From the NCBI GenBank assembly GCA_020631735.1, contig CM036188.1, forward strand, positions 15,728,214-15,792,213: 64,000 nucleotides of DNA, given 5' to 3'. The notes under the pieces were generated by a model, which saw only the letters and a program-made list of their open reading frames with translations, was not told the DNA's origin and did no database searches. A program made the translations under genes and the position numbers. Shown piece by piece: positions 43,889 to 54,080 of the stretch (position 1 is its first letter; each line of letters starts with the position of its first letter). The stretch is from Saccharum officinarum. Its lineage: Eukaryota; Streptophyta; Magnoliopsida; Poales; Poaceae.

Positions 43889-46392
43889 AATGCGTTTTCG
43901 ACGTTCCTCGAGGCATGCTTCTAGGTTTCATCGTTTCCGCGCGTGGCATCGAGGCCACCCCGGAAAAGATCACCGTGATAACCAAGATGGGCCCTATCCG
44001 AGATCTGAAGGGCGTGCAGAGGGTTACGGGCTGCCTGGCAGCCCTCAGTCACTTCATTTCGTGCCTCAGCAAAAAAGCGCTCCCGCTGTATCGTCTCCGG
44101 AAGAAATCAAAACACTTTTCATGGACCCTCGAGGCTGAGGAAGCTCTTGCAAAACTCAAGGCTACACTCTCTAACTCACCGATCCTCGTCCCTCCGACCC
44201 TAGGGGAACCGCTCCTACTTTATATCGCCGCAATGACACAAGTACTCAGTGCGGTCTTGGTGGTCGAGAGGGCAGAAGGACATACCTTGCTCGTCCAGAG
44301 ACCGGTCTACTTCATTAGCGAGGTACTCTCGGAGACCAAGGCTCGCTACCCGCAGATCCAGAAACTGTTGTACGCCATCATCCTAACACAGCGCAAACTC
44401 CGTCACTATTTAGAGGGCCACCTGGTGACTGTGGTTTCTTCTTTCCCTCTGGGAGAGATAGCCTAGAACCGGGAAGCCTCGGGTAGGATAGCCAAGTGGG
44501 CGGTCGATCTCATCGGTGAGACCCTCTCTTATGCGCCACGCAAGGCCATCAAATCCCAGGCACTAATAGATTTTCTGGCAGAGTGGACCGACACTCAACT
44601 TCCCCCGGTTCAGCTCCAGGCTGAGTTGTGGACCATGTACTTCGACGGGTCGCTGATGAAAACGGGAGCAGGCGCGTGTTTGCTCTTCATTTCACCCCTC
44701 GGAGTTCACATGCGCTATATCATCTGGCTTCATTTCCCTGCCTCCAACAACGTTGCCAAATACGAGGCACTCGTCATGGGCTTGCGAATCGCCGTCGAAC
44801 TTGGGGTCTGACACCTCGACGTTCGAGGCGACTCCCAGCTCGTGATCGACCAGGTCATGAAGAGCTCGAGCTGTCGTGACCCTAAGATGGAAGCCTACTG
44901 TGAAGAGGTACGGCGCCTTGAGGACAAGTTTCACGGCCTCGAGCTCAACCACGTCGCACACAGGTATAATGAGGCTGCTGATGAACTCATGAAAATCGCG
45001 TCCAGTCGAGCTACGGTCCCACCAGACGTTTTCGCGAGAGACCTCCACCAACCATCCGTTGACCTCGGGTTAGACGGAGGGGTCGACGGGCCGTCACTCG
45101 ACCCCCAACCTGAGGCGGAGGCCCCCTCGACTAGGGCTGAGGCCATGCAGGTGGGAGGCCTGACCCCACCATCTGACCCCGAGCCTGACTAGCATATTCC
45201 GTACCTTGACCATCTCATTCGAGGGGACCTCCCCTCAAATAAGATCGAGGCTCGACGGATTGCCCGTCAGGCTAAAACCTTTGTGATCTTTGGCGACAGT
45301 AGAGATCTGTATCGCCGCAGCCCTACAGGTGTCCTCCAACGCTGTATCACAAATGAGGAAGGCAGAAGCCTACTAAATGATCTGCACTCGGGGGCTTGCG
45401 GTCACCACACAGTGCCTTGAACCCTCGTTGGAAACTCTTTCCGACAAGGTTTCTATTGGCCGACCGCGGTCTCCGACGCCGTCAAGCTACTTTTTCCTGC
45501 AAAGGCTGCCAGTACTATGCAAGGCAGACCCATCTCTCGGCTCATGCCCTGCAAACCATTCCCATCACATGGTCGTTCGCTGTTTGGGGGCTCGACCTCG
45601 TCGGACCCTTGAAAAGGAAAATTGGCAGTTTCTCCCACTTGCCTGTTGCCATTGACAAATTTTCCAAGTGGATCGAGGCCTGTCCTATCACCAGCATCAG
45701 GTCTGAGCAAGTTGTGCTCTTTTTTACCGACATCGTCCATCACTTTGGGGTTCCCAACTGCATCATCACGGACAATGGCACCCAATTCACTGGTAAAAAG
45801 TTTCTGGATTTCTGCGACAACCACCACATCTGTGTGCTCTGGTTGGCCGTAGCTCATCCAAAAACAAATGGCCAAGTAGAATGTGCCAACGACATGGTCC
45901 TATAAGGCCTGAAACCAAGAATCTTTGACAAGCTGAACAAACACGGCAAGAAATGGGCTGCCGAGCTTTCCTCGGTCCTGTGGAGCCTAAGAACAACACT
46001 GACTCAAGCCACGGGGTTCACTCCGTTCTTCTTAGTCTATGGATCCGAGGCTATGTTCCCCACTGATGTAGAATACGGATCCCCGAGGCTAAAGGCCTAC
46101 AACGAAAAAAATAACGATGCCACGAGAGAGGACGCCCTCGACCAGCTTGAGGAAGCCTGCGACGTAGCCCTGTTGCATTCTGCCAGGTATCAACAGAGTC
46201 TCCGACGCTACCATGACAAACACGTCCGCAGGCGTGACCTCAACATTGGTGACCTGGTGCTACGGCGAAGCCAGAACACCAAGGGATGACAAAACTCACA
46301 CTGCCATGGGAAGGGCCATATATCATCGTAGAAGTGCTAAAGCCCGGCACCCACAAGCTATCCAACGAGAAGGGCGAAATCTTCACCAACGC
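43889..46392 (+). pseudogene. G2: truncated Tat-like gypsy pol fragment (RT end, RNase H, second RNase H, integrase)
   Basis: It starts abruptly inside the RT (CVFDVPRG, then MLLGFIVSARGIEATPEK). RNase H follows (KHFSWTLEAEEALAKLKA, RPVYFISEVL, RYPQIQKLLYAIILTQRKLR), then the second RNase H (MYFDGSLMKTGAGACLL, NVAKYEALVMGLRIAVE, VRGDSQLVIDQVM), then integrase (CQYYARQTHLSAHALQ, AIDKFSKWIEA, IITDNGTQFTGKKF, HPKTNGQVECAN, FTPFFLVYGSEAMFPTD). Stops occur at about 44463 (TAG), 44808 (TGA), 45190 (TAG), 45418 (TGA) and 45903 (TAA), with a frame change near 46287. It ends after GEIFTNA, where unrelated GC-rich sequence begins. No LTRs flank it. It is GC-richer than G1 and a different Tat subfamily. 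Confidence 0.87.
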
Positions 46393-48228
46393 GGCGCCAC
46401 CGCCATGCCTGCTGTCTGTCGCCGGTCTTCGCTCGCCTTCTCACGGATGATGGCAACCCTAGCTCCTGCGCCTTCACATCACCTGGTGGCTTGTTCCCTG
46501 GAGGCATGGCGTCTTGTTCCCTAGCGGCGCGCGGGTTGCCTGCAGCTGGTGCCCTGGCAGCGAGCGGGTTGCTGGCGGCCAGTGCCGTGGCGGCGTGTGT
46601 CTTGGCGGCCTGGTGCGGGAGAGAGGGCATCAGGGAGCAGGAGAGTCACGCGGTTGGGCAGAGGGAGAGTCACGCGGGAGGTAGGAGAGGAGTCACGCCT
46701 GTGGGAGTGCGTGCGTCGGGGGAGAGAAAGAGTCGTGGGGGTGGGCACGCGATGGGATGGGATGAGTGATGAGGACTGATCCAAGCAATCTCATCCGTTG
46801 GCTGTGAGTGAGTGAGAGAAAGGAGATGGCAGAGTGAATCTCGTCCTTTGATTTGAAAGATTAGCTGCTGTTGGGTGCATTTTTTGGGATACACATAGGA
46901 GATACTATGACTGTGGTGGATAGTTTGTGGGGTGGCTTTAGTGAAGTTTACTAGCAGTGCATTATTAGTGGTAGAGAATCCTATCACACCTAGGGCTGGC
47001 CGGCTTGATATATGGACACACACGCATAGCCCAGGCCCAATAACATACACAGCTATAATACATGTATTTTTTTTAGTTCTAGAATACATATGTCTAACAT
47101 GCTTGACATGGGACTCTTTGGCATTTTTATCTAGTTTTTTTGTTCTTCTTTTTGTAACCGGTTTGTCCGAGGTAGGCCTGGCCATGGAAATGTGTTTCAA
47201 TGGGTGGTTGCCGATGTGTTCTTCCACAAATGTTATTTTTATGAACACCCTCAAAATCAATTGTACTAGTAAAAAAATTATTTATGCCGTAGTGGAGTGT
47301 TTCATTCTCTAATAAAAAAGAGTGTAGTTTAGCTTTACGAGAGTGAAAAGTTGCAGAACTATGCATCGTCCATCAACAAGGTACTCATCAATAATGGTAG
47401 AAAATATCTCCTCCCACAGCCAATATATTATGCACTGGATTTGCATCTAGCAGTTGGAGCGTTGTGTTCATCAATTCTTAGGTATTTTCAGAGGCAGGAA
47501 CGTTTTTTGAATGTCTCTGACAATAGATGGGGCTATCTTCTAAAATAAATATTTTAATGGTTGTAGATCTTTTAGTGGTTGTCTTCTCTCATGCTAAAGA
47601 TATGTGGTGCCACCTGGATGGATTCTTGTATGTGGCCAAGTAGCCACCATATTAAGTTACATATTAATTGTCAGTTAATTTATCAAATCAACCACCCCAT
47701 CAGCCCATTCATGGTGATAATGAGTTGACATTTGTGAAGAGTGAATGCGTAGTTCAAAAAAGTACAATACCTGTAATTTCCAACTTAAATGCTGATTAAA
47801 ACAAAGCACGAAAAAAATCCCACTACCACCAGCACTACATAACCTGACCTCATATATAGACTACTACACGTTGATTTCTATTCCGTGACTAACTTGACAA
47901 GATGCAACCACGCTAGTTACCATAAGAGCGAGTAGGATATTCATGTGAGCCAGAATGATGGTGCCCATGTCTGTTGGAAAGGAGGTGAGGGTACCGTGAG
48001 ATGGGAATACGAGGCACAAGGGAATTTGAGGCAAGTCTCAGTGAATTTGTTTGGGTCATCATGGCTGGACCTGACATACGGGCCTCTAGTTCTATGGCCT
48101 TACTGGTAGGCCAGGTAGTAAAAGGGCAGATCCCTTGTTGCCTGTCACCCATTTACCGAAAATGGAGGATGAAGACCCATCTACTAATATAGTGTGTTCT
48201 CCTCAGACTGTTCTTATTTTTTTAGTCT
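46393..48228. other. unassigned: GC-rich segment then AT-rich non-coding sequence
   Basis: 46393-46770 is GC-rich with overlapping open frames on both strands and Ala/Gly/Arg-rich translations, typical of composition and not of genes. 46770-48228 has no coding signature, terminal repeats or TSD that I can support. A 63-codon frame at 48001-48192 lies before the TRIM-like element and might belong to the remnant at 48901. Confidence 0.4.
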
Positions 48229-48900
48229 TGTTAGAGAGCGCAACAGATACCAGCCCAGTTCGCTATACCCACGAGCCGGTGCCCCTTGGGCTCAGGTCCA
48301 CTGGAGCCCACAACATGCCCAGGCTGCTATACCCACGAGCCGGTGCCCCTTGAGCTCAGGTCCACTGGAGCCCACAACATGCCCAGGCCTCGGGCCTAAC
48401 TCAACCTAGAAAACTAGCTTGACAGGTGAGGACTCCCACCGCCTTATATGCTATGCTCCCTCACCATCAATTACCGATGTGGGAGTAAACCTAACAATCT
48501 CCCTAGTCACACATCGGACCCAACTCTTCACATCACACAACCCCATGTGATCTCCAGAAGGTGTTATCCAGGCTCCGAGTCCAACGCTCCATATCACAGA
48601 CAACCCATGTGACCCCCCGAGATCTTAACAGGCTCCCCCGTCACCATGTGACCTCTGAGATTTTCCAGGTTTTCCGACCATGGACTCCAATACCATTTGT
48701 TAGAGAGCGCAGCGAATACCGGCCCAGCTCGCTATACCCACGAGCCAGCGCCCCTTACGTCCAGGTCCACTAGAACCCAAAGCATACTTAGGCCTTAGCT
48801 CTAACTCAACCCAAAAGACTAGCCTAATAGGTGAGAACTGCCCCCGCCTTATATGTTGTGCTCCGCCACCATTAATTACCATGTGGGAGTAAACCTAACA
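48229..48900 (-). mobile_element. TRIM-like miniature LTR retrotransposon, 672 bp
   Basis: Two direct repeats flank about 200 bp: 48229-48496 and 48698-48900. On the - strand each begins TGTTAGGTTTACTCCCAC and ends CTCTAACA. After the right repeat the - strand reads ATGGTATTGGAGTCCATGG, like an initiator tRNA-Met primer site. Before the left repeat it reads TAGGGAGAT, like a polypurine tract. There is no coding capacity. The left repeat is longer because of a 64-bp tandem duplication (48262-48325 and 48326-48389). No clear TSD (AGTCT against ACTTT). The repeats are well diverged, so it is old. Confidence 0.72.
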
Positions 48901-49302
48901 ACTTTGATGATTCCCGTGGCCCTGTTTCTTTCAACCATCGTGCACATCATTACTGTTTTGTCTCATGCAGTGGTAGATATCAAAATTAGAAAAAATAGTA
49001 GCAACATAACCAAGATCATATATTGGGAATTCTTCGCATGGCATACTCTGAGCAATGCCATCGCAGATCTTGTTGGAGCCATCAATGGAGGAGCTAAAGC
49101 CAAGCTCTTCATTGGCACCGATCTGGCACTGCTAGCTGGAGACACCCTATCACATCTGGACTCACCCCCTAGGGCTACCCATGCCACCAGTGTCGATACC
49201 GTTTGTCGCTGGGTGGAGGTGATACCTAGAGTCCTCGGTCATGAAACCACCCAAACCTGCACAAACATGAGCTTTGCTGGGCCGCCATCATGCCTTCGGT
49301 AG
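48901..49302 (+). pseudogene. possible polyprenyl-diphosphate-synthase-like remnant
   Basis: One frame stays open across about 130 codons directly after the TRIM-like element. It contains KLFIGTDLALLAGDTLSHL, which resembles the (Y/F)G.(D/K)(L/V)A(L/V)LAGD.L block that follows the first Asp-rich motif in trans-prenyltransferases (geranylgeranyl or solanesyl diphosphate synthases). These enzymes build isoprenoid chains in plastids or mitochondria. The first Asp-rich motif (DDxxD) is not recognisable, and the second is missing because the frame ends. The family call is tentative: one motif and hydrophobic context only. It could be an unrelated chance frame. Confidence 0.3.
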
Positions 49303-49629
49303 TGGCACTAAATGCCGTGTGCCAGGTCCGGTTGCTTCCACCGGACCACCCTAAGCATGACGAGAGAACAAAGTCCTGGGAGGAGAGAGAGAGATGAGAG
49401 AATGGTGGGAAGAGAGAGAGGGTGAGATTATGACAGATCGAAACCCTTGTATTCGTAGCATTAGTCCAGCTTGGCTTGAGGCTTGTTTCTTGTGGCAAGC
49501 TATTTTAGTGGTCTAACTATAAAGACATGTTCTGTTTTCATAGCAGCCACGAACCTTTTTGTAATTTGATTTACAATAATGGTTGTCTTTGCACTATCTC
49601 TGTAAATATAGTAGTCGCCTCTCTCTGTT
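49303..49629. other. spacer before R5
   Basis: Contains a purine-rich GAGA-type stretch (about 49380-49425). No gene seen. Confidence 0.4.
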
Positions 49630-51880
49630 CATTGAGGATATCAAGGGTGTATAGTCGTCCCTACCACTAGTTCAATACACCAACTGAAGAGATATGCTTG
49701 ACTCTGAAACAAAGGAGTGTCTAGTAGTTGCTCATTATACAACTGTAGTTAACTTGCCACTTTATGACTAGCGCTTGTTGGTTCGCCCCATGGTATCGAT
49801 ACAGATGGTCCCTCGCAGAGACGGAACCAGGAGGGGGGGGGGGCTAGCAGGGGCCGTGGCCCTCCCATAAGCACAATAAGTTTCCTTTAATACCTATATA
49901 AATATATGAATTTACAGCTAAAAAATATCAATTTTCACCTATTTTTTACTCAAATATTATGATTTTGGTTATAAATAGTGTAAAATATTTAAAAAGTTGT
50001 TGAATCATATAATTACGTATATTTTAGCACACTAAAAAAATATGATCATATTTGTTTGCCCCCTCCCTAGTCAGAATCGCTGGTTCTCTGGTCCCTCGCA
50101 TTGATGAGTAAGGATGACTACCAATGCTTGATCTTTACTTTGACATTCTCAAATCATAGCTTCTGGCAGACACATGAGAGTCCAATATGAGATAAGGGTA
50201 TTCACGGTGCAGATGAGCAATTCTTCATTGCAAGAGATCTGGGTATTTAGAATAATAAATGCATAGCAACATGATAGCACCTACCACCAATTCGCAATGT
50301 ATATAGCTGTGATAGGAAAAATCAAATAATCACCTCGACCTCAATATAAATATAGTTGTGGTCTCCAGTTCCACCTCTAGCTCAACAAAGTGCCGAAAAC
50401 AGCACTAGCAGAGTCAAAATTGGCGGCCAGAAGAAAGGGAATAGATGGATAAATAGTAGAATTACAAATATAGGCAAGCATGGATGATATGTTGGGAGTA
50501 AGAGGCCAAAGGAAGTGGACACTAGAAAGACGACAGACTGCAGCATGCGTCCTCGCTAAAGTTTGAGTCCGACTTCAATCCCTAGCAAAATTTTCTGGTC
50601 AAAGCTTTGCTGGCATAGTGTGTTGCAGCATCGGTCATCATTGAAAGAGAACAGTGGTGTCCACTTCAATTTGTTGACTGAAGGCATAGGATTTTTCCAT
50701 CCTCTGGATACGATGCAGATGCATTTTATCTTGCTCCGTGCTGGCAAATGTCAGTGTTCACGTTGAATATACACTCAGATGGTGATACACTATTGGCTGG
50801 TGAGGAAAATAACCATGGTGATATGTCACTTAAATAATACAAAATATACGCAGTGTTTAACTTGGAAATTGGAATCTGTTATTCAGCCAAGTGGTTCAAG
50901 CTGACGTCTCAGTGGCCTGATTCAGTATTTTACAATGACGCTCTAGTAGCTACATATGTCCGTTTCCTGACCACACCAATGTTACACAACTATGGATGTG
51001 GTACTTATTTTTCCGCCCAAAAAAAGTATCAAAATCATTAATACTAGTTCAATTCGGAGAAGAGAAAAAATAAAGATTACTGACATATCATTGTTTTTAT
51101 GGAAATTAGTCATGATAACCACATAATAACTACCGAAAGAGCACTACTCGCACAAACAAGCCAACTAGAGAACTAGCTACACAAACAAGCCATCTACCAC
51201 CTATGTGGTATATTCACATTTCACGGTGCCAATGAACATTCTGTGCAAAATATATATATATTTGGTGAGTAAATGGACATAGGTACAAAGAAATAAATCA
51301 CCTGTCAGCAATTTCCATTGGGAACACCAATTATAATTATAACACAAGAAAAAGTAGCACTGCTGCTAGTAATATGACCACATATATAATGTGCTGGCCT
51401 CCTAGGTCGAACAACGTGTAACAAATGCTAGCACCACAGGAATGTAGAGTAGAGGGAGAATAGAGGCATACAAGAGTTAAGAATAGGAGGTAAAAGGAAA
51501 TTGCACGCCACTGAGGTTACCAGTGATGGAGGGAGGGGGCAACAGTCTGCCAGACATTCAAATCCAAGTTGTGCCCCTGGAAGGGACGGATATTAGAGTT
51601 ACATGATTCCAAACTATCCTTTTTCAATGGCGACGAATCCTTGCCTCCTAGTTAGTTCAACTGATCTCTGCCAACAAGAAACCATGGTGAAAGCCACCAA
51701 TCATCATGTACTGGTACTGACCGCTGCACTGCTGCAGCTGAGCTCCTCTCTGTGACGTGCTCCAATCAAGAAATTTGAATAGGCTTGTCACCTTCCTTCC
51801 TCTTCTCTCTTCTGCTCTTGTTCAAAGCATTCCAACGATCCGCTATAGGTTGCTGAAGAATAATAGATCTCAGCAAGTAA
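49630..51880. repeat. family R copy R5
   Basis: Starts with 'CATTGAGGATATCAAGGGTG', as R1 does, and runs through all landmarks to 'GAATAATAGATCTCAGC'. A 272-bp insertion lies at 49818-50089, and a deletion relative to R3 lies near 50805. On the - strand, 50556-50747 gives a frame similar in kind to 12408-12620 in R1 (shared KLKWTPL and IGIE(L/V) pieces). Confidence 0.65.
49807..50100. mobile_element. Mutator-type MITE, 272 bp, with 11-bp direct repeat
   Basis: The body is 49818-50089. The ends are GAGACGGAACCAGGAG and GCTGGTTCTCT, partly inverted (AGAGA...AACCAG). It is flanked by a perfect 11-bp repeat GGTCCCTCGCA (49807-49817 and 50090-50100). R1 and R3 show the empty site (CAGATGGTCCCCTGCATTG near 11926; CAGATGGTCGCTCACATTG near 40060). 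It is AT-rich with a G-run near the left end and has no ORF. TSD length suggests Mutator type (9-11 bp). Confidence 0.75.
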
Positions 51881-51889
51881 CCTGGGCAC

Positions 51890-52060
51890 GAAATAGAGAG
51901 AACCGAGAGTACCGAACCGAATTTACCGAGAAACGAACCGAATTTACCGAAACCGAAAAATTTGGTTCCTTGTTCGGTTCCGAGTTCCAGGAACCGAATT
52001 TACCGAGGTAAATACCGAAACCGAACCGAATTTACCGAACTTATCGAATTTACTGAAATT
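51890..52060 (+). repeat. ACCGAATTTACCGA-type short repeats
   Basis: About six or seven imperfect copies of AACCGAATTTACCGA in 170 bp, with one stretch in inverted orientation (TTCGGTTCCGAGTTCC). It starts right after R5. It looks like the subterminal region of a hAT-type MITE cut off by the gap. No end or TSD is visible. Confidence 0.5.
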
Positions 52061-52242
52061 ACCAGAAATGATGAGTTTGAGTATTGTTATATTATTGATT
52101 GTATTATTATAGACTATTATATTATGTATTTTTGGTACTCACACTTATAGTCTTGTGGACTTTTATATGTATATGTATTTTGCACTATTATTCTCTATGA
52201 AATCATGTCAAAATTAGCTTTTGAACCTGCTATTACATGTAT

Positions 52243-52342
52243 NNNNNNNNNNNNNNNNNNNNNNNNNNNNNNNNNNNNNNNNNNNNNNNNNNNNNNNNNN
52301 NNNNNNNNNNNNNNNNNNNNNNNNNNNNNNNNNNNNNNNNNN
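52243..52342. other. assembly gap of exactly 100 N
   Basis: A run of exactly 100 undetermined bases, the conventional length for a scaffold join of unknown size. Sequence to the right restarts at a point equivalent to 34951, inside G1 gag. Confidence 0.98.
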
Positions 52343-54080
52343 TTCTTAATGTCAAAGTCATAGTGTTCCTCTGACTCCTTCACCCATGGACAAGATACAG
52401 GAGCCTTACCCAATGTCCATTCAGCGATTGTGACTTCTAGATCATCCCCATCGGAGTCTGCATCATAGGATCAGTTATGGTAGTAGTACCCTTTAAATAC
52501 TTCTCTTTGCGTAAGGTCCGATGCTGACTCTCGAAGGCAGACACTCTCTGAACTAAATGGGCTAAGCTTTCAAACTCCTGGCCATCAAATTTCTCTCTGA
52601 TCAATGGTCCCTTGAAGGGTCAATTTAGACAATTCGCCATCAGATAGATTCAATGAATAGCAACGACTCCTCATTTCTCTAAATCTTTGGATGAACTCAG
52701 ACTCTGACGCATTGTTCTTCTACCTCATGCTTGTTAAGTATGTAATCTTCTTCTCACTTGTTCCACTGTAGAAATATGCATGGAACTTGTTCTCTAGATT
52801 GCCCACCCAGTGATTGAGTTTGGTTCAAGTGATGAAAACCAACTGAAGGACTGTCTAGACAGGGACAAGGGAGAGAATCTAACTTTGTGTGCGTCCTCAA
52901 AAGATGCTTCTCCATGCTAAATGAGATAGCGGCTGATATGCTCTAGGGTTGTCATCTCATCTGCCCGGTGAATTTGGAGAAATCTAGGACTCTGTAGCAT
53001 GGTGAGAGTTGCACAAGGTCATACCAGGCAGGGTATGGACGCTAGTAAGAGCCAACTTGTCCTTAAGGCGTCAGACCAAACTAGCTTTGCATCATAGCAG
53101 TTATCCGGTTGACAAACTCTTCAGCATCCATGCTAGCAACTTCTTGTCTCGGCTGCCCTTGAGCCTGAGCCTGAGATCCTTGTACTTGAACTTGTTTGAT
53201 TCTGAGCCGGAGACTGCTAGATTTGCTATGCATTATAATTGTAAGGGTTCTCATACCTTGGATGTGGCATAAGCTCATATGTTACTGGCATTAGAAACCA
53301 AGTGGTATTCCTCTAGATAGTCGACTTGAGCATTGTGAGTCGCATATCCCTACAATCGACTATTGAAGTAGTTAGGATCAAATTTTTTTTATGATCCTCT
53401 ACACTAATGGAGCAATTCTTTGGGCCGATTGAGGCTTTGATAGGAAGTACTGAATCTTCCTTGAGCCGGCCATTGCACAACCTGCTGAGTAGCTGGGGAG
53501 GTTGGCTACTGGACTATCTGCGTGACAGGGGCACTTGGGGATTGTTGTGCTGGTGGCTGCCCCCTGTCATCTGAGCTTGCCCCCCTGTGGCCGGTGGCTG
53601 CTATACCAGTGGCTGCTGGAACTACCTACCATTTGGCTACTGACTAGTACCAGGTATGTTGCTTCCCACAACCGAAGGATTCAAGCCATTGGAGTATGCC
53701 GGCCCAACTTGATCAACTGGCGCTCCAAAGAAAACCGCTTTCATAATGTTGCCAATCATGTTAGCCAACACCTTGTTGTGGTTTGTGAAGGCTTCATGAA
53801 TAGTCTTGTGGACAAAATGAGCAGTGGTCCTCACTTCAACATCTTCACTTTGACCATGCAGGAGAATGCTGGGTAGGGGAGCCTTCTGGAGAACTGAATC
53901 ACACGTCCTACTGTAAGATAGCAGGCACTTTTCTCTAAATTCCTCTGCTGCTTGCTTAATGAGTGCCTTCTGGTCGTCAGGCAAGTCTTCAAGGTTGACC
54001 TTGAGGATTGTCTGCCATGTTGACAATTGTGGTTGACTTCTGATCAAATGATTGTGGTCCCACCGAGCGTGCCAAGATCG
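52343..54080 (-). pseudogene. G1 gag, second copy (3' part cut by the gap)
   Basis: Duplicate of 34951-36690. It carries the same gag blocks on the - strand (GKAPVSCPWVKE near the gap; LEDLPDDQKALIKQAAEEFR at about 53975). A one-base change near 54103 (CGGGTC here, CGGGGTC in the first copy) alters the frame that enters the LTR, which confirms that this frame is not under constraint. Homologous sequence left of the gap (34950 and below) is not present here. Confidence 0.7.

Noticed and set aside
46358..46784. Overlapping ORFs of 76-103 codons after G2
   Set aside because: They occur in four or more frames in a GC-rich stretch, with repetitive Ala/Gly/Arg-rich translation and no recognisable domain.
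43772..47303. CACTA transposon carrying the G2 pol fragment (CACTCC at the left, GGAGTG at the right)
   Set aside because: Only six terminal bases match, there is no 3-bp target duplication (AGA against TTT), and no subterminal repeats are evident.
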